Assembly: GCA_002794735.1 (NCBI GenBank)
Contig: NBAZ01000015.1
Coordinates: 372,001-436,000, forward strand
Length of the DNA: 64,000 nucleotides
Direction of reading: 5' to 3'
DNA from: Pyrrhoderma lamaoense
Taxonomy: Eukaryota > Basidiomycota > Agaricomycetes > Hymenochaetales > Hymenochaetaceae
Part shown: positions 1-12,700 of the stretch, piece by piece
Layout of the letters: each line of letters begins with the position of its first letter
How positions within the stretch are numbered: position 1 is the first letter of the stretch
Notes under the pieces: generated by a model
Database searches by the model: none
The model's input: only the letters and a program-made list of their open reading frames with translations
Told to the model about the DNA's origin: nothing
Program-made: the position numbers and the translations under genes

Positions 1-196
1 CCGATTCACTAACGTTTTGTGTCTAAACATGCAACTCCCCATTCTGACCCATCTTGACGACCTACCGACAGTCGGCAAAGACGAAGACCTTGAACTTTTT
101 ACTCCTGCCACTCAACGGTCACTCGCGCCGTCTACTACTTCCAAAAGTCAAACACAGATCTTAGGCATTAGAAATACGCGCAATCCTGAGTCTGTG

Positions 197-959
197 ATGT
201 CTTCACAGTTGATCCAACCAGGAATTTATATACTACAAAACTTCAAGAGCGAATCTATAATGGACTTATCAGGTGGTGATAATAAGTCTATAATTGGATT
301 TCCTCGACACGGACTAGAGAACCAGCAGGTAAAGTGAACTCAAGCTTGTTCGTTTCTGATGGCCGAAGGGTACTTATACAAAATTCCAACCACCGTGAAT
401 ATGTATTCAGTGGGAAATTGACTGCCTAGGAAATGGATGGTACATCCGCAGCATACATACTGGAGCTTATCTATCAATCGAACAGGGCCTTGGGGACGGT
501 CACCCTATAATAGCGAATCAATATCCTGTGGCATGGGTAATTGAACCAGAGTACGGGCTTGGAGATGATATCTATAGGTTTGTTATTTGGTTGTATACAT
601 TATCTTCTGAGGCTCATTCTGATACCCTTGAATGGGCTCAAAGAATCTCGTGGCCTGGCACTAGCTTTCACCTCGAGATGGACAAGGGAGATGCAACTCC
701 AGGAACGAAGGTTTGTACTATGAAAATTCGTGTATTTGTAGTGATACTGAACCAGGAATTTCATTTATTGAAGGTAAACCTTGGGACCCATAACCCAGAA
801 AGTGAACACCAATTATGGCGCTTTAATCTCTATCAAGTACAGTCACAACAGATAATCACAACAACCGAGACTAAAGATGATAACTCAACAACAACCACGA
901 CTACCGTCACAAGTACCACTGTAACAACTACGACTACCGTCACAAAGACTCCAAACTAG
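197..959 (+). CDS. Ricin-B-like (beta-trefoil) lectin-domain protein
   Basis: Predicted small carbohydrate-binding protein of 183 residues. Four exons join in phase: 197-328, 411-577, 644-710 and 774-959. The first exon encodes PGIYILQNFKSESIMDLSGG and ends in NQQ; the second begins with W, which restores the QxW motif typical of ricin-type beta-trefoil repeats. A second QxW (HQLWRF) lies near the C-terminus, and the segment PGTKVNLG is also family-like. One trefoil domain therefore fills residues 5-145. The last ~35 residues are almost all Thr, with some Val, and look disordered. There is no signal peptide, which suggests a cytosolic lectin, as is common in mushrooms. The frame is open upstream of the chosen ATG, so a longer N-terminus cannot be excluded. 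No frame breaks. Sugar specificity cannot be read from the sequence. Confidence 0.8.
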
Positions 960-1730
960 ATAAGAAGGGCTATCTAGAGTATATGTATCCAAAACTATTA
1001 AGATATAAGTAAATACTTTGTAACATTCAGTCTGTACCTAACATATAGTAATGAAAGAATCATGAAAGGTGTTTTTTTATTGAATTATTCTGTACTGGTT
1101 CGCGAGAGGTAGATGACAACGGCGGGAGCACCGCGTGCATAGGTCAATATCTGCTATATTAAGTAGACCAGCCCAGAAAGGTCTTTATGGAAAGACACGT
1201 ATACCATCGATGAAGTTTCGCAGGATTTGTATGTATACGTATATGCGAATAGACTGGCCGTAACCATTCAAGACAACAGTCTTACGGTAGTCAAACATCG
1301 AAGGAACATGTGCCGGAAATTTTGGACGCGCTGGTGGTTGCGTTTTGAAAGATGATGAACATTATCACAACATATTTTTCAACAGACTACGACACACGAG
1401 TAAGCTCAGACAGGAATAAGAAAGACACAAGATAGGCGAGAAAAAAAAAGGAAAGAGTACATAATTGTGACACAGCAAAGACAACCGATAGCATCAATGA
1501 GGGACAAAAAAAAACAGAAAATTCGTGAACCAAAATGTAACGTGGGTATACAACCAAGAAGTATTCGTAGTAAGAAAAAGTGAGAAACTAGCCTAAGAAA
1601 GTGGCATAGTGCTTTGTTTGCTATTAATGAAGTAAAAAAAAAGCGTAACCCAAGGCCCATATGTAGTAGACAAAAAACCAGACGGGTCAACATATTTCAT
1701 CTCTCCTTTCCGTACGATTATATGGGTGGC
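960..1730. other. Intergenic, no gene seen
   Basis: AT-rich spacer between the lectin and gene A. The one long minus-strand frame (1406-1693) is hydrophobic and low in complexity, with no start context or homology that I recognise, so I do not call it a gene. Confidence 0.5.
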
Positions 1731-2222
1731 CTAAGAAGTCCAAGAACTTACTGGCCGTCCCTGCTTGAAGGTCACGAGTAAGGATCCGGTAGTGGTCGCC
1801 GCAGTTGCAAGGGCGGTCGTGACATCCACACTGTTCATATCCACATCGGAAAATCCGAAATCATAGAGCGTGTGCGCAAGTCGTTTACCGAAATCAACCG
1901 CGTTCACGTAACCACCTAGTAGTTCGCAATATTGCGCGGAAAGACGAGCAAAAACTGTGTTTTTAACGTTCGAGAAGGTGCCATTGGTTGAAAATCTTGA
2001 CAGTTCTGCGAGTTTAAAGATCACCTTCGGTGGAGAGCTCCAACCAAGGTCACCTTTAATTTCGGTCGTATAGCCAGGTTTAGAGTCCGGATGGTAGTAC
2101 ACGGCCTTTCGCGTAGAGGCCCCCATAATGCTCGAGTTGTCTCCTGCTAAGAAGATACGTGCGTCGATCTCGTTGAAAACGATAAAGTAAAGGTAACCGG
2201 CTTCGTATTGATAGGAGGCCAT
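1731..2222 (-). CDS. Gene A: subtype-I member of an unrecognised ~163-residue family
   Basis: Single-exon gene of 163 residues with an ATG at 2222. I do not recognise the family. The N-terminal third carries a pattern shared with genes B, C and D in this window: aromatic-E-A-G-x-L-Y, a hydrophobic strand, then LAGD and a following glycine (here YEAGYLYFIV and FLAGD). It is closest to gene D: both have YEAGxLY, SI-x-GA after LAGD, a central PKV(I/V) and a C-terminal SDVD block. No signal peptide, membrane segment or catalytic motif is visible, so it is probably a soluble intracellular protein of mixed alpha/beta fold. It is transcribed divergently from gene B across a spacer of about 1.1 kb. 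Function unknown. Confidence 0.7.
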   Translation of the reverse strand: MASYQYEAGYLYFIVFNEIDARIFLAGDNSSIMGASTRKAVYYHPDSKPGYTTEIKGDLGWSSPPKVIFKLAELSRFSTNGTFSNVKNTVFARLSAQYCELLGGYVNAVDFGKRLAHTLYDFGFSDVDMNSVDVTTALATAATTTGSLLVTFKQGRPVSSWTS

Positions 2223-3280
2223 CGCTATTGTCGGATAATGATCAATAATGGTCGCGGAAATTAATCAGCCGTTATTGTTGTTCATACTTACGGTGTTAAG
2301 CATATATAAGATGACGGTTTATTGGAAGGTGGCAAAATTTCAACGAATAAGTTCGACGAAGGGGTGGTAAGTGAAAGAAACCTGTTGATAGTTTTTTCGT
2401 CGTTGAAGTCGGCTTTTTATATCGTAAGAACCAAGGACTAAAACCAGATAAATTGGAAAGAAATATCAAAAAAAAGATATGTTGCTTAAAGTTTGCCGAA
2501 TCGAGGAAAATTCTGAACCCCCGGAACCAAACCCTATCACTTCCATCGGATATTAATATTTATCGTTTTGCCCCAGTAATTCGTAATATGTCAATAATAA
2601 TTTTTCCATCGTTCACACTGCTCGCAGACAGAATACATGGTTCGTTTTTTGAATAAAAATTCCCATTAATCAGGACAGATCAGGCATGATCGGTATACAC
2701 TCGTTGATAGGCATTTACCTTTTTCGTTCAGTTGTTTTGTTATTTTTTCAGCGCAACGATAGGCACGGGCTTAGAACTTAACCCTAAGCTGGCGGCGGCC
2801 TTCGTATTCTCACGAGGCTACCGTAGCCAATGTCCAAAGAGACCACATAAGGAGTTTGTCTTTCTTGGAACGTGACTTGGACTTTCCGAACCCAGCAGAT
2901 GGTTTACCTTTCTTCTGTCTCCTTTTTTCCTTTCTCTCCTTCTTTCCAAAGCAGGGATTGTAACCCTAAAGAAAATCAGGCTCAGAGAACAAGGGTGAAA
3001 AGGACTAAATCTTTTTCTTTGAAAGTAGCCGCTTCAACCAACAAACAATGGAACCGCCTCATGTGACCCACCGATGTTTGACTTAAAAGCCAACAAAGGA
3101 GGGCGAGGAATCCAGTATTCAACGTTAACTTCCACCTACATCACCTTATCCCGCCTAAACCACCATGTCCAGCACAAGTACGTCTTGCATTTCGCAGTAA
3201 CCTTGGTGGGACTCACACATCCCCTTTTTCTATTGTAGATAACGATTTACGTCTCGAACGTTGCTCACAAGTGATAACAA
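2223..3280. promoter_or_regulatory. Divergent spacer between genes A and B
   Basis: About 1.06 kb separates the start codons of A (minus) and B (plus), so both promoters should lie here. It has poly-pyrimidine stretches near 2910-2950. No TATA box with convincing spacing and no conserved ORF were found. Confidence 0.4.
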
Positions 3281-3904
3281 ATGAGAAAAAATCGTATGTT
3301 CAGTAAAACCCCGTGTTTTTGTTCCTCCTTTTTAATATATGCAAAATCTTACCAACGTTAATATGTATCTCGTCTTTCCTATTAGTGACTGGAATTGGCG
3401 TATGATTGCTGGTACAATGTACCTTTTTGTCACTCGACAAAGAGACATATACTTATACATCGCTGGAGACCCCACGCAGAGAATGGGCAAAGTAGTCAAA
3501 AGCGGCACTCTCTGTATCCGGACGATAGCTACAAACTCTCGACACGTCCCTTTGAACCCGTAGCTGAGTTCAACTACGACCCACCGATGTTAAGCTATAT
3601 ATTAGCCGATACGTGTATACACGACACAAAACTCCATTATCCTTTCAGGTTTCTCTTGAAAAAATTAAAGGATATTGGAGCCGGTGTTCTCGATGGCAAA
3701 CCCCAACAATTCCAAAGTCCCGCAGAATATTATGAATGCTTGCTCAGGAAGCTTGCAGATCTCGGCATCATTCGAGAGTACGAAGAATTAGAGCTATCTC
3801 AGATGATGGAGAAAGCAAGCAACCAGGAAGAAATCATATTAGTAGACAGCTACACAACTGATATTGGCGTGCCATATGTTATGAGGAAGTTTCCAGCCCT
3901 TTGA
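3281..3904 (+). CDS. Gene B: subtype-II member of the same family, frame broken once
   Basis: Paralogue of gene C. The main exon (3386-3904) encodes DWNWRMIAGTMYLF, then YLYIAGD, SGTL, YPDD, TRPFEP and a Pro-x-Leu-x-Tyr block, in the same order as in gene C. The frame breaks near 3508: SGTL is read in one frame and YPDD onward in the frame expected if one base were missing. An intron of 92 bases (3294-3385) is proposed because gene C has an intron in the same position and phase, just before the [D/E]-W-x-W codons. The first exon would then be a 13-base start (3281-3293, ATG AGA...), again one base short in an A-run. The C-terminus is longer than in C. Function unknown. The break may be an assembly error, given similar breaks in housekeeping genes nearby. 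Confidence 0.55.
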
Positions 3905-4738
3905 TTGCTGTTTATCACCTGTCTCTTCGATATACATCTCTTTAAGATATGTTTCTCCATAATGTCTATTAGAACGAGTTATAAACACACATGCAAGAAG
4001 CGTATGTGCAGCGGGCACACCTTAAGGTTCCTCATGTCTCCTATCTCTCCCTTCGTCCTTTGTCACTTGGCCCGCTTGGCTAGATAGGTTTTGCCCTTTA
4101 TTCACGACTCTGTTAGCCTGTCGACATGTAGACAGAGATAATGCCTATGGTCACGAGTAAGTTCACTGTCAAGGGCATTCACTAAGGGCCTTCAATGAAC
4201 CAGAACTCATAGAAGGTGTTGGGAAGCAAGCCTGGAGACGGGATATAGATCAAAAGGCCACAACACACAGCACGCAAAATAGATAGAAACAAAACTTTCA
4301 ATCACTCCTCTCAAAACTACATCACAACACTTGGATCACATCCCGCTCTCTTTCGTTCTCCCTTTTCCCTTTCCTAGTTATTTTGGTTTAAATGCTTACT
4401 CTTTCTTTCTTGACAGGAACACACTCACAAATGATAGGGAATAATAGTAGGGCACACAAGTTATCAAAAACGAATTGCAGAAAACAGTCAGCGAAGCTAT
4501 CCCGTACGTAAATTCCGGTGTTGCGCACTCACAGTATCAAACGCCTTAGGAAAATGAAGTTACGGTCTGACTACTGAAAGACGGTGTGTAGCTCCTTTTT
4601 ACTGATAACAAAGACTTCAAACCTTTTTCTACCCTGCGTATACTAGACTATACTTTTTTTAACCATCCCATCCCATTCTGCACTTCTTATACACCTACTT
4701 CCTTGTCATTCGATAGATCACATGGCCATAGCTCACCC
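3905..4738. other. Intergenic, no gene seen
   Basis: Spacer between convergent genes B and RAM1. It contains no reading frame that I can support and should hold the 3' ends of both transcripts. Confidence 0.5.
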
Positions 4739-7700
4739 TCATCCAGATTGCTCGTAAAAATGGTTTAGTATATTTCTTACATGCGTAACTGTCAAGTTGA
4801 ACACCGGGTGCGTTGCGTTCTGTTTCATAGGCAGTTCACATCAGTATAAATCATCCAATGATCGGAAAAGATAGTACTTACCACTCGATCCATCGCACTT
4901 CCAACATACACCGAAGCTCCTTCGTCCTCCTTCCACGACCGTGCCTCAACATACACCGTCTTCCTCACGCTTTCTAGAGTCATATCTATCGTGCCAAGGA
5001 GAAGGTTCAGAAAAGAGTACGAACATTGTGCAATTTTACCCCGACACATAGGCAGGAAGAATCAATCCCAGGAGGCACCTACCATTATCATGCAGCTTCC
5101 ATTCCGTCAATAACTTATCCTTTATCTCCTGATCAGGAGACACATAGTGTTGAGCAGAAGAGAGTCCCGCAAGTGAGTATAAAGTATGATACGAGTCTGC
5201 CGGTCTAAACAACAGTTTGTTAAAATTAAAGACAAGTTGCTGATAGCTTTCTTGCCACCCCAGACTTACTTTGGTGGTTTATCTCTTAACCCACCCATGG
5301 GATGCTGTCCCGCATAAAGGATATACTCTTGTAACCCGATACGGTTGAATAGCTCGTCTACAAAAATAAGAGGATAGGAGTGTAAGGCTCTTGTGATATG
5401 ATCCATCCGACCGCTGCAAGACTGGTACGAACCATCTAGGTCGGCCCATTCTTCATCATCTTCAGATTCTTCGGCATCATCATCTTCTTCGCTCTCTGAT
5501 ACCTCTATTGTTTCCTTCTTTTGCTGCTGAATCTGTCCCCCATGCTGCCTAATCACATGTCCACCAACCCCAAGTGCCCTCATCAACGGAAAACACCCAC
5601 CAACCCACCACGCATAACAAGCATCAACAAGCTTATTCGTCCTCCCTCTAAAACCGCCAAGCTCAGCCTCATTCCCTTGCATATTCACTAACCACCGCGT
5701 CAATGTTCGGAGATTGATTTCAGGTAACTTCTTTGCTTTTTCACCCTTATTCCCAATCTTGTTTTCTGATATATCTAGTAGAGGATGAAGTATCACCCAA
5801 CTCGCAAGGGCACAAAATGTATATCCTCCATGGGCTTCTCCTAACGGCGGTCGAGGATAATCTAACACTTTTAATCTCTTCTTCTCCCCTTGTCCCGATA
5901 GAACACTATCAACCTCCTCCTCCTCTTCCTCGATATAATACGAGTGACTCGCGCTCGCAAATCCACCTTCATACGTCTGCAGCCCAGCAACAAATTTTGC
6001 AGTCCCTTCAATCAATTCCGGCGTAACCAAGTTCAGCATAACAGCTACACAAAGTAGGCAGTATATCCCTCTCACGTCCACCTCTGAATCTCTTGAGACT
6101 AAGAACGAGCCATCTGGTTGCTTGAGCGAGAGCATAAATGCGTATAGTTTCTTGCTATTGTTTGTAAAATGGTGTTGCGATTATTTTAATTTCAGTTTTT
6201 TTTTGTTTTAATTTTGGATTCGTTTTTTGTTCATTAATCATTCAGTTGAACATATATTTTGAGGTTTTTCAATCAGTTTCGTTATTTTGCGGCAAAGAAA
6301 CTATACGTTAGCATTCTGTTCGATTTGATTTAATCAGGAAATTGAATATTTAGTAATAAAGTTAATAATAAATATAAATGTAAGAAATAGAAACTAGGAT
6401 TAATTGAGAAAGATAATATTATAACCCCATGATGTGATGATAGAAATATTGCGTTCGTGTCGCAAGGGAAGGTCAAGCCCTTGGAAAAGGGTCTTTTCGA
6501 CCCTTAGAGGTATAAATGGTGAAGAAGATAGAAGCAACGCCACATCCCTATTGAAAGAAGTAGTAGACTCAGACGTTTTCACTGATACGATACCCGTCCC
6601 CGATGCCCAGCAACCAAAATTCCATCCTAGTCTAGAATTTACTTTTGTTGAAATAAGAGAAAGGGTGAAAAGGGAAGAGCGGGGATAGGAAATAGGGAAA
6701 ATTCTGGGAGGGGTGTCGGAAGGCACACAAAATTACTATCCAGCTTCCACTTCCGTGACCCTCTGATCGCTCATCCAATCCAACTTCTCCCATGATTCTT
6801 TTCATCTTCGTCTAATTCCTCGTAAACACGATTTGTCAGGAGAAAATGTAAGTTATAAAGGAGTGGGAGGATGAGATTTGAGCGGATAATCAATCAGTTA
6901 AATGGTCTCAGGAGGAAGCATGAGGTTGTAGATCCCTCTCCATAAAAGGTAATAGTGTAGGTAGCGGAAGCATTTTTAGGCTTTAGCCTATCCCCCAAAG
7001 GCAATATACCCTAGGAAAACACGTGCAATTAAGCGCAATGTGGCGTACCCCCTCCCTTAACGATGTACCAAATTAAAATGAAAGGAATGTTAAGAAGGAA
7101 GAGAGAAATTAGGAACATATGAGTTACGAGGGGAAAATTTTAAGTAATCAATCAGATAAGAGGTAGCGAAAAGGCGCAAGAAGAAACGAAGTAACTAGGG
7201 TAGCTGGGATTTCATATCCCGGTATCCCAGTTCCTTCCCAGAATACAAAGAAAGACCAAAACCAAAGAAATTGAAAAACCCGACTCACCGATCGATCTGG
7301 TCCCATCCTCCTCCACGACCAGGACGTCCAACGATAGCAAGAGCGCTAACGGCAGCATATGTTGGAAGTAAATGCGGATTCTGTCCCGGACCTCCACCGA
7401 ACCCTCCTTCAGTAGGGTGCTGACATGCCATTAATGTGTCAATACATCTGGTGTAGTAAGTATAATGAGGTAAGTGAGTTATGGCGTCGGGATTGTTATC
7501 CAGAATATCGAGATTATTGATTTTTTTGGAGGAGGTTGTTGTCGGTTTTGTCGATTTTCGCAATTTTCGTGATTTGTACGATTTATCGAGAAACCCAGAA
7601 CACCAGATGAAATCCGATACAAAGCAAGCCAATAGTTCATATGAGTGATAAAGTGGTGTATGTTTTTTGTTTGTTCAAGGCAAGTGAAATATCGGTTAGT

Positions 7701-8793
7701 TCAAATCACTAAATTGTTAGATAAAGTTGATTGAGACGTATGAAACGGGAAAATAGAATAAGCGTGAGATTAGGTAAACAATATATCCACCCATCCATAT
7801 GATATCCCTCCTTTCGTTATTACAAGGAAGTGGAGTTGAGTATATCGACGCGTAGTTTGTGTTTTGGAAGTCTTGGATGTGTGTTGTCATACACCTATCC
7901 GTCTTTTGAAGATGAATGAGAGCTACTTGATTATGATAGTCTTTATCACCATCGTTCATTCACAGTCTTAACACAGAAAGAATACGCGACGCATAGCGCA
8001 CTGAAAGAGCGAACAACAAATTGTAGAAACCAACGGAAAGAGAGTGAGAAACGAAAGAAGAAAAGTAAGTAAAAGAGAGGAAGAGAGGGAGGGGTATCCC
8101 ACATGTAAAGAGTGGGGACAGAAAATGTGTATACTCATGAAAAAGAAAACAGGAATCAACTATAGGCTCACCTCTGTTTATTAACAGGATCGAATTCAGC
8201 CCCAAGAACATACACACTCTGCACAGTCCAGTACACCAACCAAGGCTGACTAGCATCCTGCGACACAAATCGGGATGGAAAGCCTTGGCTAAAGTTACGG
8301 GCTAGCCATTGAAGGTGTAGATTCCGGTGAAGAAGTGGGAGAGATGGTGAGGGACGAGACTTTGGTGGTGTTTGTGGAGATATGGGTGGTGTTGATGGTT
8401 GAGTTGTTTGTGGTGATGATGATTGAGATGATTGCGATGGTTGTGGTGCATTCGGTTGGGATTGGGAAGGAATCTCTGGTGAGCTCGTTTTAGACTGCGG
8501 ATATGAAGTAGTTGGTGCTTGCGAAGGACATGAAGAAGACAAAGATGAAACTGAAGATGTTTGAGTTTGAGAGCCAACTTCAGTTTTCTTTTCTTTTTCT
8601 TCTTCCTCTGTTCGTCCTGTCGCCTCTGTTGTTGTTGCACATCAAACGGTGCAGGACGTCGGTGAGTGGCTAATATCTGTTCAGTCTGCTGCTGTTCGAT
8701 TGATGTAGCTGTTGGATAACCATCGATGCACATCGATCTTGGGAAGGGGTTTGGCATTGTCGTAGGCATTAGCGGCGGCGTCATCGTTGTCAT
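4739..8793 (-). CDS. RAM1: Protein farnesyltransferase subunit beta
   Basis: Catalytic beta subunit that, with the alpha subunit, attaches farnesyl to CaaX cysteines (Ras, mating pheromones). Six exons: 8793-8172, 7447-7289, 6154-5270, 5204-5083, 4985-4882 and 4819-4739, all phase-consistent apart from one frame break. Recognised in order: DGYPTATS, SQDASQPWLVYWTVQS, GGFGGGPGQ, KQPDGSF, EVDVRG, TYEGGF, EAHGGYTFCA, then GGFRGRTNK with VDACYAWWVGG carrying the Asp and Cys zinc ligands, GGLRDKPPK, SYHTLY with the His ligand, and a final HPVFNLT. It is long (~655 residues) because of a Ser/Pro-rich N-terminal insert and an acidic Glu/Asp loop before the last zinc ligand. The frame shifts by one missing base between 8640 and 8560, in an A-rich tract. 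Two introns are unusually large (724 and 1134 bases). Strong identification. Confidence 0.93.
6155..7288 (-). other. RAM1: Large (1134-base) RAM1 intron
   Basis: It starts with GTGAGT after GGWDQID and ends in an AG before KKLYAFMLSLK; the flanking protein is continuous, so the whole stretch is intronic. It holds a plus-strand (antisense) open frame of about 83 codons at 6437-6688 whose composition is protein-like. Most introns in this window are below 120 bases. Confidence 0.6.
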
Positions 8794-9702
8794 CGTTGAG
8801 TTTTTTTAGCGGATCTAGCGGGGTTTCGATCAAACGCTCATACGTTCTAACCCCCAGCCAATTTTCTTCTCTTATAAGTTTGAGACGTGAGTTGAATGTA
8901 CAGATAACCTTCTTTTTAGGGAATTTTCTGGCTTTTTTTATGCGTTGAGGCTTTGTAGATGCCTATATATGTGTGTATGATGTGTCTTGTGTGTGGATAT
9001 GTGTGTGTACGAGTGCACGCGGCTGGTTTGTTTGGGGAGGAGTAGGAGTGGTGAGAACACGGAGTGGAGGAATATCAAATTTATATATATTCAGGTCAAG
9101 CAGAACTCTGGGTTACATTCTTCGAAATAGGGACAAACAATAAAAACAAATCCCAAACATAGAGTTATCTCCGTCTCATTCTCAGCTTGCAGTACCTTGT
9201 ATGCGCATCCACATACACTCAAATTCATTCTAATATTCACTAACCTTGTCTTCGTCCTTAGAAATACCATACATGTCCCTTCTAGCACTCACTCACCTTT
9301 ATAAGTTCCTGTACTGTGTACTGAGTACATACGGTGATACTTGTATATACTTGCCATCTGAGGTGATCAATCAGCCATCAGGTCGCTTCCTTGCTTCTTA
9401 TAGAAACAACGACATGCGGTACACGAGCACCAAGGGCCCACTTTTCAATATAATCCACACCACTCCCTCTCATTCTGAGGAAATTAGAATCGAATTTCCC
9501 TAAGAATATATAATGGCACACTCATAAACGAGTAACTGAAATCAGCGTACAGAGCAATAAAAAAAGGAGAATAAGGAAGATAAAAACACAAATTGCCCCT
9601 TCCACCTAATTTTCGGACCAAACCCGCACCAAACATCGGCTAGTAGGTTAGCAATGCATAAACTATGCGGCCAAAAAAGCCCGCTAGCACATTACTACCA
9701 CC
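8794..9702. other. Intergenic, no gene seen
   Basis: Spacer between the RAM1 start and the NUP107 stop. RAM1's promoter should lie here. A TG-rich patch is present at about 8965-9010. No supported reading frame. Confidence 0.5.
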
Positions 9703-12700
9703 CTAAAACGACTTGACATGCAAGATTCTCAGAGGATCGGATCCTCCTCCTTCTAACGCACACAGTACAGCATCCCTAACAGCCCTCAGATACTCCTCCA
9801 ACCTTGAAGACGACGCTCCCGAAGCTCTTGAAGTAGCCAAACCAGCACTAGCAGCCAAAACCGATGCTGGAGTCGCCCCTTCCCCACCAGCAATAAAGTC
9901 CGAATAGAGCATATACCGTTCATCAGCAACAATATTCGCTAACTCTAACGCATATTTGAGGTTTCGCGGGACTAATTTCCCTGATTCGACGAGGAGGGTG
10001 TGTAGCCGGATGATTATTTCAGGAATGTAGATCCTCCGAATTCGGACTAGTGTGATTTGTCTTTGCGTTTCTATTGGTGGATTTCACGATATTGTAGATA
10101 TTCGTTAAGACAACGCAGAAATTAGGAGTATATTATATTAGTAAAGAAGCAGATAGATAAGGTCAAGTGAAAAGCATACTATTTTTGACTCGTGCCACCT
10201 CTTCCTCACTGATCAACCATTCCGTTGTTATTAACTCAACAACCTTTTCTCGTACTTCCTCGATCAACGCCTAACCGTAGCCAAATACGTGAAAAACGGG
10301 AGAAATCAGTCAGCATTTTCCATTACATGAGACAAGGGGATCAAGGAGATAAAGGAGATAAATCTAATAAAAGCAGCAAACAAACCTTATACCCTTCAAT
10401 CCACTCTTCCTTTTTCCCCCTCGTTGTCTGCTCTGCTTCTTTCCTCTGCTCCTCCCGAACCACCATGAACAAGTCCCAGATTTCAAAGAATTGTAGATAA
10501 TGCATAAACTCGATACTGTTCATACGAGCTCGCTCACTGTCAGTATCATGGACATCCTCCGAAGGAACGCGAAGTGCTTTCAGCTGTGTAGAAGGAAGCA
10601 TATGTAAAAGTGCTTGAGCAGCGGTCAGGTTCCCACATCCTTTTGGTTTAGTACGGAAAAGACAGAGGGGTGGAGTATTAGAGCCCAAATCAACAAAAAG
10701 AGGTATATCACGTACCGAAGAAATACCTAAACACTGTGTTTGCATGTTCGACTGCGTCGTGATATGTCTGTTCTTGGAACGTTGTCCATTCTAATGAACG
10801 TATAAGGAGCCACTCCACATCTGATACAGCTGAATCTGTATCGTCGCTCGCACTCTTATATTGAATCTTAGGGAGACTCATTTTCATCCTCGGAGTGCCT
10901 GATTATACAATACAAAGTCATTGGTAAACAATCAAACGCGCGATAAGGAAGAGTGAGAGGATGAGATTGGGAGGGAGAAGTAAGGGTGGAAAGTTCGAAA
11001 AGTTGAGAACTCACAGCAAAGGCCTTCTCGAGTGTCTTCTCGGCCGTAACTCTCGCAACTCTAACAATATCCAAGTCGTGCTTCTCGGCTCTGATCAATG
11101 CTTGTCTTCTCTCCTCGAGCCCAACCGATAGGTCTAGACTGGTGAGGAACAACGCGTAGCGTTCCACGGCATTCTCCCCTAATGCACTGGCGTACAGAGC
11201 TATATGTGAGCGTTGGCCTGATTCCTAGAGTGACGTGACCATTGAAGTATTAGTGCATTAATTATGAGAAGGGTAGAAGTAATGACAGTATGGTGATAGA
11301 AAGGAGAGATAATTTTCGAAATGATAGAAGTGGACAAAAACGAGCACATGTCTTATTGGAGAAACATACCTCAAGTACTTGGAGGTAGACCTCGAGAATA
11401 GTTTGGGTTGCATCGGCAGGCACGGGCATATCGATCATTCGAAGATATAGACAAAGATGTGCGAAGAAGCGGCTTAGAGCTGGGAAGCTTTATGTTGCAC
11501 AACATGTCCATTACCAAATTCCGAATCGTATCGTTATACAGTGTTTTTGTGAACGATTATGGCACAATCGGTTGATACGTAGACGTTGAAAATGAGTTCA
11601 TTAACCAATGGCCGAATTTAGATAGGTGTAGGATCCAAGAATTTTTGATATGTTTAATAAGTGAGCTTGAAATAACGGTTGAAAGAAATGACATACTTTT
11701 CCTGGCCTTTCTGAAATTCTCCAGATCGTAACCCGGCCGCAAAATCAGAGAGTAGTTTGTCAGTTCTGTTCAGTATAACATGCAGCTGAGAGACTTGAAA
11801 TGGGTCTGAAGCAGGTGGCCTGACCGATTAAGACGAAAATAGTAAGCAATGGAAACATAAACAAGCCTGACTGACAGTATGAAAGAAAAAATAAGAGAGG
11901 TAAGGAAGTGAGCGTACCCTTCAGTAACAGCGGTAGTCGCAAGCGCCTCAATAGCATTAATTACCTCCCTCTCCCATTCAGCTTCTTCCCTCTCTTCATC
12001 TTGCACCACATTTCTCCTTCTCCCATCAAAACCAAGACTATTAGATTTCTCCACCCATATACGCTCAACAGAATCAAATCCACCTTCCCAGTATCCACCA
12101 CCGCCCCGGCTCTTGAAAGGGCGTCAACCTGCTTTCCTTCGCATATGATGCTGATATGTGCCCATAGGTGATCGGCCCAGGTCTTGCATGAACTTTTGAG
12201 GACGACAGAGGTTGATGGGGAGGGAGCAAGGGCAGCGTACATAGCACGTTCAGGGTCAGAGAGTAACGGCTATATATATCAAATGTGCAAACATTGTCAG
12301 CTAACTTGGTTTTGGGAGGGTATAGCAAATAAGTACGAACGTTTAAAGCGACACGGGTACATGTTGTTTTCCATAACTTTCTTCGCTTATTACCTGACCA
12401 ACCATCTGCAAAGGTTGACGGATCTATATTATCTCCCACTTGGTTTGCTGTTACCACGAAGCAATCAAAAGAAAGATTTTATAGTATTAGATTCTGTCAA
12501 CAAGTATTATTTATTGAAAGCATACCCAAGACTCTCCACTCAAACAACAGTGAGCCCCTAACACTCGCAGCCCTCCAAGATCGGCGTGTCCTCCTACATA
12601 TGTCGACGGCCTCATCTAATCTCCCAGCACGTACATAGCCATATAAAGCTTGAGCAAGCGCTTTCTCGTAGTTCGCATCGTTAGCAGCGAGCACTTTCCC

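Noticed and set aside
1406..1693. 95-codon minus-strand frame
   Set aside because: Non-ATG start and low-complexity hydrophobic composition from A-rich DNA.
8168..8542. A separate Ser/Pro-rich small protein
   Set aside because: It is part of the first RAM1 exon: its end (WLVYWTVQSVYVLG) is the conserved farnesyltransferase N-terminus and it splices in phase to the next exon.
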